Part shown: piece by piece, positions 10,362 to 21,658 of the stretch
How the letters are laid out: each line of letters opens with the position of its first letter
Position numbering within the stretch: the first letter of the stretch is position 1
Assembly: GCA_031282505.1 (NCBI GenBank)
Contig: JAITDP010000008.1
Location: forward strand, 1 to 38,990
DNA length: 38,990 nucleotides
Reading direction: 5' to 3'
Source of the DNA: Mycoplasmataceae bacterium
Lineage (GTDB): Bacteria; Bacillota_I; Bacilli_A; Mycoplasmatales; Mycoplasmoidaceae
The notes under the pieces: generated by a model
Told to the model about the DNA's origin: nothing
The model's input: only the letters and a program-made list of their open reading frames with translations
Databases searched by the model: none
Made by a program: the position numbers and the translations under genes

Positions 10362-10367
10362 GTTATA
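10362..10367 (-). promoter_or_regulatory. -10-like box for the DUF6485-ecf-truA unit
   Basis: TATAAC on the minus strand, 8 bases before the ATG at 10353. A full TATAAT also occurs 6 bases further upstream (10373 to 10368), so the exact box is uncertain. Confidence 0.4.
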
Positions 10368-10378
10368 ATTATAATAAT

Positions 10379-10384
10379 TATAAT
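10379..10384 (+). promoter_or_regulatory. -10 box for the permease-yqeK unit
   Basis: TATAAT 11 bases before the permease ATG at 10396. The gap between the two divergent units is only 42 bases and almost pure A/T. Confidence 0.45.
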
Positions 10385-10395
10385 ATAAAGTAATA

Positions 10396-11970
10396 ATGGA
10401 GGCTATTAATACAAATAATAATGCTAATAACCATAAAAAATTAAGCCTATTTGCTGCCATAATGGTAATTATCGGTGGTGATATGGGAATTGGAATTTAT
10501 TTCAAAAACATTTCCGTATTTAAAGCCAATGACTACAATGGTTACGGTATTTTAATTTCATGATTATTCGTTGCGTTTATCGTAATTTGTAATGCGCTAT
10601 GCTTTGGAGAAATTGCGACATGTAAAGTTAAAGGAAATGAAAATGCTGGTTTAGCTGGATGAGCTGAAAGATTTTTAGGAAGATGAATGGGAAGATTTTT
10701 AGCAATCACTACACCAATTATGTATCTGTCATTCTTTGCTTTTTCTACATCATTATTTGCAGCTGAAGCATTAACCAACACAATTGTTTTAGATCAAGCA
10801 AAGGGAACTACTGCCGCCAACCAATTACCTATTGGATATATTGTTTTGATTGGTCTAGGAATATTAACGATATTAATATCCATTAACTTCTTTTCTCACC
10901 ACTTTGGAACTGGTGTTGCTAAATATACATCTTTTGCCAAATTCTTGCCGCTATTCACAATTATCATTATGGGTATTTTTTTTGGTTTTATAGGAGGAAC
11001 AAGCAATTTCTTTAATTCTCAAACAATACCAGATGCTGGTGGAAAAAATACTTTTTCACCTACTGGAATATTAAAATCATGTCCTGCAATTATGTTCTCA
11101 TTTGATGGATTTTTAATTGTAGGAAGTATTACAAATAAAATTAATAACTCTAAACGTAACATTCCTCTAGCTATCTTAATTGCTATGGCTTTCAGTGCAT
11201 TTGTTTATATATTGATTACAACAGCTGAAATAATTTTAGGCGTTGGTAATGCATTTGAAGTATTTGAAAAAATTGGTATAAAGAGTAATGAATGAATAAC
11301 AGCATGTAATTGTATTCTTTCTGCGTTCATGTTTATTGCTGCATTCGGCGTTGTTAATTCAATGTCAATGGCTGCACTTCACTCTTGTGCTGCCGCTGTT
11401 GACAACCGTACTTTATTTGCAAGTGAATGAATAATTAAAAAATCTAATGGTCGTGAAATGACTTCAGGACTTATCGTATTCTTATTCGTATCGCTTTTCT
11501 TCTTTTTAACATTGTTCTTGCCATCAATTATTTTAAATACTGATATGATTGTTGATGGAGCAACAAGTACAATGGCTGAATTCTACTTTATTATTTATGG
11601 ACTTATGTCATTTGCTTGTGCTTGAAATCGAAAAACTAATAAAGTTGAAGTTATTAAAACAAAAGGTCTTGTAGTTTTTGCTTTTATTTCAGGAATCGGT
11701 TTCATTTCAGTTGGTGTGTATACAAGTTTTTATGAATTCTTTATTAACGCAATTTTAAAATCAAATGAACCTGTTAGCTGAGGTTTATTGCACAATGATC
11801 CAGCATGATTAAAACGATTTAATATAGGATGAGGAAGCTTAGTATTCTGATGTTGTACACTTTGTTTTGTTGGAATTCCTTTAACAAACGATGCTTTGAT
11901 AAAACTTTCATATAAATTTACAAAAGTTAAATATAACCAAAGAACTTTATTTGACAAATATGTTATATAA
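10396..11970 (+). CDS. APC superfamily amino-acid permease
   Basis: 524 residues. A polar Asn-rich N-terminus (about 15 residues) precedes a first helix with the GGDMGIGIYFKN motif, which fits the (G)xGIGxG first-helix pattern of the APC family. About twelve to fourteen membrane helices follow, with several TGA Trp codons. A FGEIATCKVKGNENAGLAGW segment corresponds to the third-helix region of APC transporters. Substrate unknown, probably an amino acid, oligopeptide-derived metabolite or polyamine. The C-terminus is basic. The end overlaps yqeK by 11 bases. Confidence 0.85.
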
Positions 11971-12460
11971 CGTAAACGAAATCAAAAGAAAGGTTAAATC
12001 CTCTCTTTCTTCTTTTCGTTATAAACATACACTCGCTGTTGCTTTATATGCAAAAAAATTAGCAATCATTCACGGTCTAAATCAAGAAAAAGCATATGTA
12101 GCTGGTTTGTTACATGATTATGCAAAAGAATTAAAAGATTCACAAATTATTTTTATAACTAAAAATCACCCTAAGTTCTCTAAATACCCAAATGTCCGTA
12201 CATTGCACGGTATTGCATCCGCAGAACTTGCAAAAAAAGAATTTGGTATTGTTGACCACGAAATACTTGATGCAATATCACAACATGTTATCCCTAACAA
12301 ACATTGTTCAAAGCTTGTTATGATTATTTATATCGCTGACAAAACAGATATTAATAAAACTAAATATTCTAACGCTATTAATCCGAAGCAAATGCAAAAA
12401 TTAGCTGCATCAAACCTTAGAAAAGCATTTAGACTTACACATAAGCTAACTAAGCGATAA
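11960..12460 (+). CDS. yqeK: HD-domain YqeK family (Ap4A hydrolase-like) protein
   Basis: 166 residues from the ATG at 11960. HD phosphohydrolase motifs are clear: RYKHTLAVALYAKKLA (first His), GLLHDYAKEL (HD pair), TLHGIASAELAKKEFG, and IYIADKTDI (last Asp). YqeK-type proteins hydrolyse symmetrical dinucleoside tetraphosphates such as Ap4A, and in Firmicutes the gene lies beside nadD/rsfS; here it follows a permease. A TTG at 11951 is in frame 9 bases upstream, but the ATG is preferred. The 3' end overlaps the convergent nusB by 11 bases. Confidence 0.88.
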   Translation: MLYNVNEIKRKVKSSLSSFRYKHTLAVALYAKKLAIIHGLNQEKAYVAGLLHDYAKELKDSQIIFITKNHPKFSKYPNVRTLHGIASAELAKKEFGIVDHEILDAISQHVIPNKHCSKLVMIIYIADKTDINKTKYSNAINPKQMQKLAASNLRKAFRLTHKLTKR

Positions 12461-12824
12461 TTTTATCAAGAATAGCATTAACGAATCTATATGAGTTTGG
12501 TTCACTATAGTTTTTTGCATTTATAATTGCCTGATCTATAGCAACTTTCTTTGGAATTAAAGCAACCTTGTTTTCACAATATGCAGTAATAATGATAGCT
12601 TTATCAACTGTTTTAGTTCTCTCTCAAGTTCATTTGTTAGAAATAAGAGGTTTAATTAAATCAGCAATTTGTTCTTTGTTTTGCAAAAAATAATCAACAA
12701 TACTTTTTTGTGTTTCGTCAAAACTATCAATATTCATAGTGTTATTTTCGTTATTTAAACATGAATAAATATATCTAAAAACGTCTACACGTTTTTTTCA
12801 TTGTTGCTTAACATTATTTTGCAT
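12450..12824 (-). CDS. nusB: Transcription antitermination factor NusB
   Basis: 124 residues. N-terminal helices (RVDVFRYIYSCLN) are followed by the NusB signature: ISNKWTWERTKTVDKAIIITAYCE, IPKKVAIDQAIINAKNYSEP, and the C-terminal YRFVNAILDKI. NusB binds boxA RNA with NusE (S10) in rRNA antitermination. All three Trp codons (QQW, NKW, TW) are TGA, so the gene is seen only in code 4. The start overlaps the end of rpsP by 11 bases. Confidence 0.88.
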
Positions 12825-13077
12825 TTTTGTTTTTAAATTCTTGTCAAATTTTTTCTTTCTTTAAAAAGTTTTTAATAGTTTCACTAGGTTGAGCACCTTT
12901 ATTTAAAAATTCAAGAACTAATTCTTTGTTTAATGAAAGAGCTGGTTTGTTAGCTAAATTATAAGTACCTAAAAGGGCAATGTATTCACCATCACGTTTT
13001 TTTCTTGAATCCACAGCAACTATACGATAAGCAGGAGACTTGTGTTTACCAAGACGTGTCATTCGAATTTTTACCAT
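12814..13077 (-). CDS. rpsP: 30S ribosomal protein S16
   Basis: 87 residues starting MVKIRMTRLGKHKSPAYRIVA, the standard S16 N-terminus, with YIALLGTYN and a C-terminal KGAQPSETIKNFL. One TGA near the C-terminus is Trp. The ATG at 13075-13077 is chosen because the family begins with this M; upstream codons in frame run into the promoter. First gene of an rpsP-nusB unit, divergent from the gene at 13104. Confidence 0.97.
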
Positions 13078-13086
13078 ATATAAGAT

Positions 13087-13096
13087 ATTATATAAT
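13087..13096. promoter_or_regulatory. Palindromic -10 shared by rpsP and the gene at 13104
   Basis: ATTATATAAT is its own reverse complement and sits in the 26-base gap between the two ATGs. It yields TATAAT on the plus strand (13091-13096), 7 bases before the ATG at 13104, and TATAAT on the minus strand (13092 to 13087), 9 bases before the rpsP ATG. Confidence 0.6.
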
Positions 13097-13103
13097 ATTT
13101 TAT

Positions 13104-13436
13104 ATGGCAAAAGTTAGCTTACATTTAGAAATCAGTGACGAAACTTATCAGTCTTTTAAAGAAAAATTTGAGCAATTAAAAAAAGCCCTCCCTATTTTAC
13201 CTTACAACAACGTTGAAGACTATATTGCTCATTTTTTAGAAATCACAGCTAAATTTAACGGAAAACAAAACAATCTTGGTGATGATATAGAAAAGAAACT
13301 TTCAAGCATGCTTAATAGCTCTGGAATTGATTTTGAAGCAATCTCTTCGATGTTCAAAACCAATGATACTTCAAAAGATAAAGCAAAGGAAGAGAAAAAA
13401 AACGACAATAAAGATAAGGAAGAACATTTAGACTAA
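13104..13436 (+). CDS. Hypothetical charged protein
   Basis: 110 residues. The N-terminus MAKVSLHLEISDETYQSF resembles a small beta/alpha domain. It ends in a very charged tail (about residues 85-110) rich in Lys, Asp and Glu. No signal peptide or membrane helix. I do not recognise the family. It opens a four-gene unit ending in pcrA, with a TATAAT box 7 bases before the ATG. Confidence 0.75.
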   Translation: MAKVSLHLEISDETYQSFKEKFEQLKKALPILPYNNVEDYIAHFLEITAKFNGKQNNLGDDIEKKLSSMLNSSGIDFEAISSMFKTNDTSKDKAKEEKKNDNKDKEEHLD

Positions 13437-13438
13437 CA

Positions 13439-14350
13439 ATGCTTGCTATCTTCTTACACATTGATAATACAACTGAAAGTCTTTTAAATTTAATTTCAAA
13501 CATTCCTACAAATTCTGCAAAAAATATAACCTTATATATTCATGATTCTTCAAGCGATGAAAAAAAATTATTTAATGCAAAAAAATATGATTTTTCACAA
13601 TTTAAAAATATTCAATACATAACAGCAAATAATGTCAAAAATTCTCTTGGTTATGCATATAACGATTTTCTTGCAACCACAAAGGAAAAATATGCTTATT
13701 TTATGAATTCATACAGTGCCTTACCTGTTGACTTTTTTGATACATTAAACAATGAAAATAAAGATTGAGACTTTGCTATTGCCAACTCTTTAGTAAATGA
13801 AACGAGAAGTTGTGAAAAGATCAAAAACTTATTTCCTTGTTTTTTGCCTATACTTTATGATAAAATTTTTTCAGTTGATTTCTTAAAATCTAAAGGAATT
13901 ACTTTTTCTTTGAATCACCCCAACATTCTTGTTTTTTTATACAAAGTATTAAAATCATTTTCTAAGGCTTATTTAATAAAAACAGCTAACGATATTAAGA
14001 AATGTTTTTTTCTTCCTTATACAACACCTAATCATAATTTAGAACTTTTAAATGAATTCACTAGCAATTACGAGAGATCAAATTTCTGAAATGATAATTT
14101 TAAGCAAATATCTTTCCTTGCAAGTTTTTATGTTATTGGTGAAGTGCTCCCATGTATTTTTGCTTCTCACAAAAATGTTATTGTACGAGAAAATGCTGTG
14201 ATGTATTGTGAAACATATTTAAACAAACATTTTAAAAATTGAAGCGACAATAGCATTTATTCTGCAAACAATCTATATATTTTTAAATTAATAAAACGAT
14301 TTAATTTTAGTGATAAAGCAATAGAAGAAATAAATCAAAATATTATTTAA
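13439..14350 (+). CDS. Cytoplasmic protein, possibly glycosyltransferase-like
   Basis: 303 residues with four TGA Trp codons. The N-terminus (MLAIFLHIDNTTESLLNLIS) and the segment GYAYNDFLATTKEKYAYFMN recall the GT-A fold of family 2 glycosyltransferases, where an (A)YNxxxxxxxxxYxxFxDxD pattern carries the DxD motif; here the DxD is replaced by NSYS, so it may be inactive or a false lead. The rest is helical and lacks recognisable motifs. It starts 2 bases after the preceding stop and shares a base with the next ATG. Confidence 0.5.
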
Positions 14351-15039
14351 TGAAATCATCAAAAACATATAGGATAGCAAATGCTAATGCAAGAATTTGG
14401 ATGAGAATTTTGGATACAATATTGTGCGAATTTTTTATTGTTTTAATTGACGTTTTAATTTTTTTAAATGATAAAAACAGATTTGATAATATTAATTTTT
14501 CAACTTGAAGATATTTAATAGCAAGTTTGGTGTTTGTTTCTTTGAATACAATTTATTTTATTTTGATTCCATACCTAAATAAAAAAGGTACATTAGTAAT
14601 GTTGATTGCTAAGTATCGTTTTCACAATATGAAGGATAACTATTTATTCAATCTTTTTAGACATGAGTTATTTATTTGAATAATCCCAAGTTTTATTATT
14701 TTAATTATTTCAATCATATGCGCTACTCAAAATGGTACAAATGCTTTAAAATTCATTGATGCAATCTCACTATTTAAATGAACTTGAGGATTTGACTGAA
14801 TTAGCCTTACTGCTGGTATTCTGAATGTTATTTTGGTATTTTGTTGCCTTTTCAACATTGGTTTTTTTATTACAACAATAGTTAAAAATAAAAAAAAAAC
14901 ACCACTTGATCTATTTTCTAACGTTACTATCATTTCATCAAAACCTATTTACCAAAATATTAATAAAACAAATACTAATAATACTTTCACGATGCCAGGA
15001 ATGCTTACCGACAAGCATCTTGAAGGAGTGGAAGAATAA
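14350..15039 (+). CDS. RDD family membrane protein
   Basis: 229 residues. The first helix carries NARIWMRILDTILCEFFIVL, matching the RDD pattern (conserved Arg followed by Asp). There are about four to five helices, the last FCCLFNIGFFITTIV, then a basic stretch (KNKKKTPLDLF) and a polar C-terminus. RDD proteins may act in ion or small-molecule transport; the substrate is unknown. A run of ten A residues at 14890-14899 lies inside the coding sequence and could slip. The gene overlaps both neighbours by one base. Confidence 0.75.
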
Positions 15040-17186
15040 TGTTGTTAAATAACACACAACAAAAAGCAGTTGAAGCAGAGTTTGGCCCTATTTTAGTTAT
15101 TGCTGGAGCAGGTACAGGAAAAACTCGTGTCCTTATTAGCAGAATTATATTTTTGATACAAAACTTAAATATTAATCCTAATGAAATTTTAGGTTTAACT
15201 TTCACAAACAAAGCTGCTAATGAAATGAAAAAACGAATTGAGATCCAAAACCAAACACCACCAAAATGAATGGGTACTTACAGTTCAATATGTTTAAAAA
15301 TTTTACGAGAAGAAATTCAACGATTTAATCGTAGCAAAAATTTTACTGTTATTGATGAAGAAGACCAATCTTCTCTTGTAAAAGAAATATGCAAATTATA
15401 CGGAATAGACACAAGAAAAATTACTCCAAGCAAACTACTAACTTATATTTATAGTTTTAAAGGTGACAGATATGAAGATATTACAGATCTTTCTATCGAG
15501 AATTTTAAAAAATTTAATTTGTATTCTTGAGATGAAATCAATATAGTTAAAAAAGTATTTTCGATTTACCAAAAAAAATTAATAGAAAATAACTTTGTTG
15601 ATTTTGATGATCTATTGTTATTAACTCTTAAGTTGTTTGACACTCATAGTGATGTAGCTCAAAAATGAAAACAAAAATTTAAATATGTCTTAGTTGATGA
15701 GTTTCAAGACACCAACAAGATTCAATTTGAAATTTTATTACATTTAATTGATCCTAAACAAAATAATATTTTTGTAGTTGGAGATCCAGATCAAACCATA
15801 TATACATGGCGTGGAGCTTACAGTGAAATTTTTAATGATTTTATGAAGCGTTTCAAAGATTACAAACTTTATGTTTTGGATAAAAATTACCGTTCAACAC
15901 AAAATATTCTTGATGCTTCAAATAAATTAATTAAAAATAATTCTAACAGAATAGATAAGAGTCTTAATTCTGATAATGGTAATGGCGAAAGTGTTTTTAT
16001 ATATGAAGCTGATAGTAATGATGAAGAAAGTAATTTTGTCGCTAAGCAGATTATTGAACTTTCATCTAAATATAAATACAGTGATATTGCTATCTTGTAT
16101 CGTAATAATTATTTATCAAGAAACATTGAGGCAGCATTGATGAGTCACGGTATAAATTACGTTATTTATGGAGGTGTTAAGTTTTATCAAAGAAAAGAAA
16201 TCAAAGATTTGTTAGCTTATTTAAAAATTATGGTTAATGATGATGAATTTTCTTACAAGCGTATTATTAATATTCCAAAAAGAAATATTGGAATTGCCAC
16301 AATTGATAACATATCAGTTTATGCATTAAATCATAATATTCCATTTGTTAATGCTCTATATTTAACAAATACAAATGAATTTAATTTAACCTGAAGTGCT
16401 GGAAAAATTATTCCATTTATTAATGAGTTAAGAAACTTGAAAGAAAAAACAAAAGGTTTGTCTGTTTCTCAAACTCTTGAAAAAATTATTGAAACAATTA
16501 GATATGAAGACTATTTAAGAACATTTGAAGATGATATTACACAACGTCAAGAAAACATTAAAGAATTAATTTCATCAATAAAAACCTTCGAGTCTAATAA
16601 TGAAATCAATAGCATTGAAGATTATTTAGATAAAATTTCTTTATATACAAGTATTGATGAGCAACCAAATACTAAAGATAATGTTTCTCTAATGACAATC
16701 CATGCTGCTAAGGGTTTGGAATTTAAAGTTGTGTTTGTGATTGGAATGAGTGAAGGCATTTTACCAAGCAATCGCGGTGATATTTACGAAGAACGAAGAT
16801 TATCGTATGTTGCAATGACAAGAGCAAAAGAGGTTTTATACTTAACAACATCACATGGATGGAATCCAATTACTCAATCAGAGTCATCTACAAGTCGTTT
16901 TATTAACGAGAGCAAAGGTAAACACACTGCATATGCTAAAAATAAATCAGTGGCAATTTCTGATTTAAAATTAAATTGATTCGATTCACATAATCCGCAA
17001 AACATTTCTGAACGTTACAATGAAAATAGTGCTGACATAAATGTTGGTGACACAATTGTACATGTGGTTTTTGGTGATGGACTAGTGATTAGCAAAAAAG
17101 ATGATACAGTTGAAATTTTGTTTAAGCACCCTCATGGACGCAAAACACTTAATGCAAAACATAAATCAATTAGACTTAAAAACTAA
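15039..17186 (+). CDS. pcrA: ATP-dependent DNA helicase PcrA/UvrD
   Basis: Superfamily 1A helicase for DNA repair and clearing replication forks. 715 residues. Motifs in order: Q motif NNTQQKAV, Walker A AGAGTGKTRVL, Ia LTFTNKAANEM, II VDEFQDTN, III GDPDQTIYTWRGA, IV NYRSTQNIL, V SLMTIHAAKGLEF, VI RRLSYVAMTRAKEVLYL. The C-terminal segment GDTIVHVVFGDGLVISKK is the Tudor-like domain that in PcrA contacts RNA polymerase. Several TGA codons are read as Trp. It is the last gene of the 13104 unit; ATG shares bases with the preceding TAA, and the 3' end overlaps the convergent gene by 4 bases. Confidence 0.97.
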
Positions 17187-17821
17187 AAGTAGGTGAATTC
17201 TATTTTTAAAATCACAGTTAATAAAAGCATAATTATTAATCCCGCTGTTGTCCCACCTATTCCATAATAAATTCATTTATTTTTTTTAGTTTCATCGCTT
17301 TTCTTGATATCTTGCACTTTTATATTTTTAATATCAATATTATCATTAGCATATTGATCAACATTAATATTTAAAATACTTTCTTCACTATTTAAATTTG
17401 CTGTCCTTTTAAATAAAAATATTTTTATCTCTTCATTAAATTTTTGATAATCTTCATATTTTTCTAATCAATCGTTATTGAACTTTCCAGATGAATCATA
17501 TATTGAAAATTTTTTAGAAACTAAATTTGATTCTGTAATTTCATAAATTTTCTTTTGTATGTTATCTAAATCTTTTGTATCAATATTACTAATAATACCT
17601 TTAATCTCGTTAACGCTCTTTTCATCGTTTTGGTCTATTGAATAAAATGAAACAATATGTTCTGGAATAAAAAAATTATCTAAGATTTTTTCAGAAATAT
17701 CATCAATCTTTTTTTTATACATAGTAATTTTTGTATTTTTTGAATTTATTTGTGAAATAATATACTGCTTGTTCTTAATTTCATTACGATAAAGTTTGTA
17801 CTTTTCAATGCGAGTTTCCAT
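17183..17821 (-). CDS. Hypothetical coiled-coil protein with C-terminal membrane anchor
   Basis: 212 residues. Mostly charged and helical (many Lys, Glu, Asn and Ile), with a single hydrophobic helix close to the C-terminus (TTAGLIIMLLLTVIL) and a very short tail, so probably tail-anchored with a cytoplasmic domain. No family recognised. Two TGA codons are Trp. It starts at 17821; a minus-strand TATAAT lies 11 bases upstream. Convergent overlap of 4 bases with pcrA. Confidence 0.75.
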
Positions 17822-17824
17822 ATG

Positions 17825-17830
17825 TATAAT
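17825..17830 (+). promoter_or_regulatory. -10 box for pepP
   Basis: TATAAT 39 bases before the pepP ATG, the longest predicted leader in the window. The leader holds the inverted repeat at 17844-17858. Confidence 0.4.
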
Positions 17831-17832
17831 AA

Positions 17833-17838
17833 ATTATA
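17833..17838 (-). promoter_or_regulatory. -10 box for the tail-anchored protein
   Basis: TATAAT on the minus strand, 11 bases before the ATG at 17821; it lies close to the oppositely directed pepP box. Confidence 0.4.
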
Positions 17839-17843
17839 AGTGT

Positions 17844-17858
17844 AGCATTGTTAATGCT
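17844..17858 (+). repeat. Inverted repeat in the pepP leader
   Basis: AGCATT, three-base loop GTT, AATGCT: a perfect 6-bp stem. It is in the 5' leader rather than after a gene, so it is not an obvious terminator. Confidence 0.35.
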
Positions 17859-17869
17859 CATTACTTAAA

Positions 17870-18928
17870 ATGGAAAACGAGAAAAAAATAGTTTGCAAAA
17901 ATTTTTTAAAAAAACATAATGGTGATATTTTTGTTTTAATTACTCAACTTAATAGATTATGATATAGTGGAATTTCAACTACAGAGGGATATATCGTAAT
18001 AACAAAAAATAACTCTTATTTATTACTTGACGATAGATATTATTATTCATTTGCATCTCGCAAAGATATTAAAGTTATAAGATGTAATTCTATGAATGAA
18101 TATTTTAATTTCATTAGTAGTATTCCAAATTGTAAAAAAGCATTGTATGAAAATTCAATCTCAATTGAACAATATCAAACATTTATAAAACCTTTAAAAC
18201 TAAAAGATGATGCTGTTAATCTTAAAGAATTAAGAATGGTTAAAACTCCATCTGAATTAAAAAAATTACAAGAATCAGCTGATATTGTTGTTAACACAAT
18301 AAATTGAATAAGAAAAACAATTAAAGTTGGATTAACTGAAAAACAAGTTGCAAAATTGGTTTATGTACATATGATAGAATTGGGTGCAAGTGAATTAAGT
18401 TTCGCCTCAATAATAGCAAGTGGCAAAAATTCTTCCTTTCCTCATCATTCACCAAGCGATAAGAAAATTCAAAAAAATGAATTTATTACAATCGATATTG
18501 GTTGTGTGTATGATGGATATTGTTCTGATATAACTCGTACTTTCGTTATAGGAGCACCAACAAAACGAATGAAAGAAATGTACAACCTTGTATTACTTTC
18601 TCAACAAACAGGCGTTGAAAAAATAAGAGCTGGAATGAAAGGAAGTGATGTTGACGCTATATGTAGGAATATTATTTCTAAAAACAAAACCTGAGGCAAA
18701 ATGTTTACACACGGTACCGGACATGGTGTTGGACTTGAAGTGCATGAATTGCCAAACAATAAGCCAATTTATCATGGTGTCTTGCCAGAAAATTCTGTTG
18801 TAACAATTGAACCAGGTGTTTATGAACCAAATGAATATGGTGTTAGAATTGAAGATACCGTTGTTGTTAAAAAAGGAAAGTGTGTTGTTTTGACAAAAAA
18901 AGCAGATAAAAACATCTCAATAAAATAA
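17870..18928 (+). CDS. pepP: Xaa-Pro aminopeptidase (M24B)
   Basis: 352 residues. N-terminal creatinase-like domain (about residues 1-125), then the pita-bread peptidase domain. Metal ligands visible: TIDIGCVYDGYCSDITRTF (two Asp), FTHGTGHGVGLEVHE (His), VTIEPGVY (Glu), VRIEDTVVV (Glu). It cleaves N-terminal residues in front of proline and probably helps to scavenge amino acids from peptides. Three TGA codons are Trp. It abuts the convergent mnmA stop with no gap. Confidence 0.93.
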
Positions 18929-20526
<1,598 letters not shown>

Positions 20527-20537
<11 letters not shown>

Positions 20538-20964
20538 AACTGCAACTTCCACTCTTGCTGTATGTATGCAACACAAATGATTTAGCAGAGAAGAATAACA
20601 AAAGTATAGCACAAGCTAAACCTATTACATTAGTAGCGGCTAAATAATCGCATAATTGATGAAGATCATAACTGTTAAAATCATAGATAACTCATAATAT
20701 TTGGAAAACAAAAATTAAAAAAATTAAAAATATTTTAAAAAAATCACATACACATTTTTTATGTAATCAATAAGTATAAAGCAACGAGGCACTGCAAATT
20801 AAAGCAATAATACTTAAAACTCTTCATGTATTCTCTACACTAGATGTACCACTATTAATTCCAGTAAAGCTACATACATATATTAGAAACAAAATAAGAC
20901 AAAAAAATAAATTCAAAAATTTTAATAAACTAAAACTATGTAATGGTTGGCACTTATTTTCCAT
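20527..20964 (-). CDS. Small four-helix membrane protein
   Basis: 145 residues, about four hydrophobic helices (for instance LNLFFCLILFLIYVC and LVFQ-like IFLIFLIFVFQILW), three TGA Trp codons, and a Cys-containing polar tail (SGSCSCGK). No family recognised. First gene of a unit with the deaminase and mnmA. A TATAAT box ends 6 bases before the ATG. Confidence 0.7.
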
Positions 20965-20970
20965 ACTTAT

Positions 20971-20976
20971 ATTATA
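20971..20976 (-). promoter_or_regulatory. -10 box for the membrane protein-deaminase-mnmA unit
   Basis: Minus-strand TATAAT followed by six bases and the ATG at 20964. It is in the 31-base gap after the trmD stop. Confidence 0.55.
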
Positions 20977-20995
20977 GCGATGACTAATTCCTATC

Positions 20996-21658
20996 TTATT
21001 TAATTAAATCTGGACGGTGTTTCTTTGTTCTGTCTATTCTATCTTTTTTTCTTCATGTTAAAATTTTTTTATGGTCGCCTGATAATAAAACAGATGGAAC
21101 TTTTGATCCATTAAAATTAACTGGTGCTGTATAAGATGAATAGTCCAATAAATCATCATTGAAAGATTCATCACTTAAACTTTTACTACTAATACTTTTA
21201 TCTAATAGTCTAACAGTCGATTCAATAATGCCCATAGCTGGAATTTCTCCACCCATTAATACATAATTCCCGATTGAAATTATCTCATCAACATATTCAT
21301 TAAGTCTTTCATCAAAGCCCTCATATCGACCACAAATTAATAAGATATCTGTTTTTTTTGATAATTCAGTTGCTTTTATTTGGTTATAAGTTTTTCCATG
21401 TGGCGACAATAGTATTACATGTGTATTTTTTGTTTTATTTGCTTTGATGGCATCAACTATTGGTTGAAGCATTAAAAGCATCCCAGGTCCCCCACCATAA
21501 ATATATTCGTCCACCTGTTTATTTTTTTGTTTAGAATAATCACGAAAATTAATAATTTGTATTTTAACTTTTTTTTCTTTTATGCATCTTTTAATTATTG
21601 ATGTATTTAAAAAATCATTAAATAATTCAGGAAATAATGTTAGGACTTTAATTTTCAT
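20996..21658 (-). CDS. trmD: tRNA (guanine-N1)-methyltransferase TrmD
   Basis: Methylates G37 next to the anticodon to prevent frameshifting. 220 residues. MKIKVLTLFPELF, EYIYGGGPGMLLMLQP, LICGRYEGFDERL, DEIISIGNYVLMGGE, YTAP, VPSVLLSGDHKKI are the standard SPOUT/TrmD motifs, including the trefoil-knot S-adenosylmethionine site. The C-terminus continues through a TGA Trp to WRKKDR and HRPDLIK. The family usually has LTGGE where this has LMGGE. The ATG overlaps the end of the protease gene by 11 bases. Confidence 0.96.

Noticed and set aside
11951-11959. TTG start for yqeK
   Set aside because: ATG nine bases downstream in the same frame fits the family N-terminus and needs no rare start.
13005-13103. 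Extended start for the gene at 13104
   Set aside because: The extension is antisense to the first codons of rpsP and crosses the shared -10 box.
14890-14899. Ten-A run in the RDD gene as a phase switch
   Set aside because: The reading frame is intact through it, such runs are expected in Lys codons of AT-rich genomes, and the product is not an obvious surface antigen.
20538-20612. Earlier GTG start for the deaminase, adding 25 residues
   Set aside because: The extra segment (LYFCYSSLLNH) is the upstream membrane-protein gene read in another frame and does not match the deaminase family; the GTG at 20537 is preferred.
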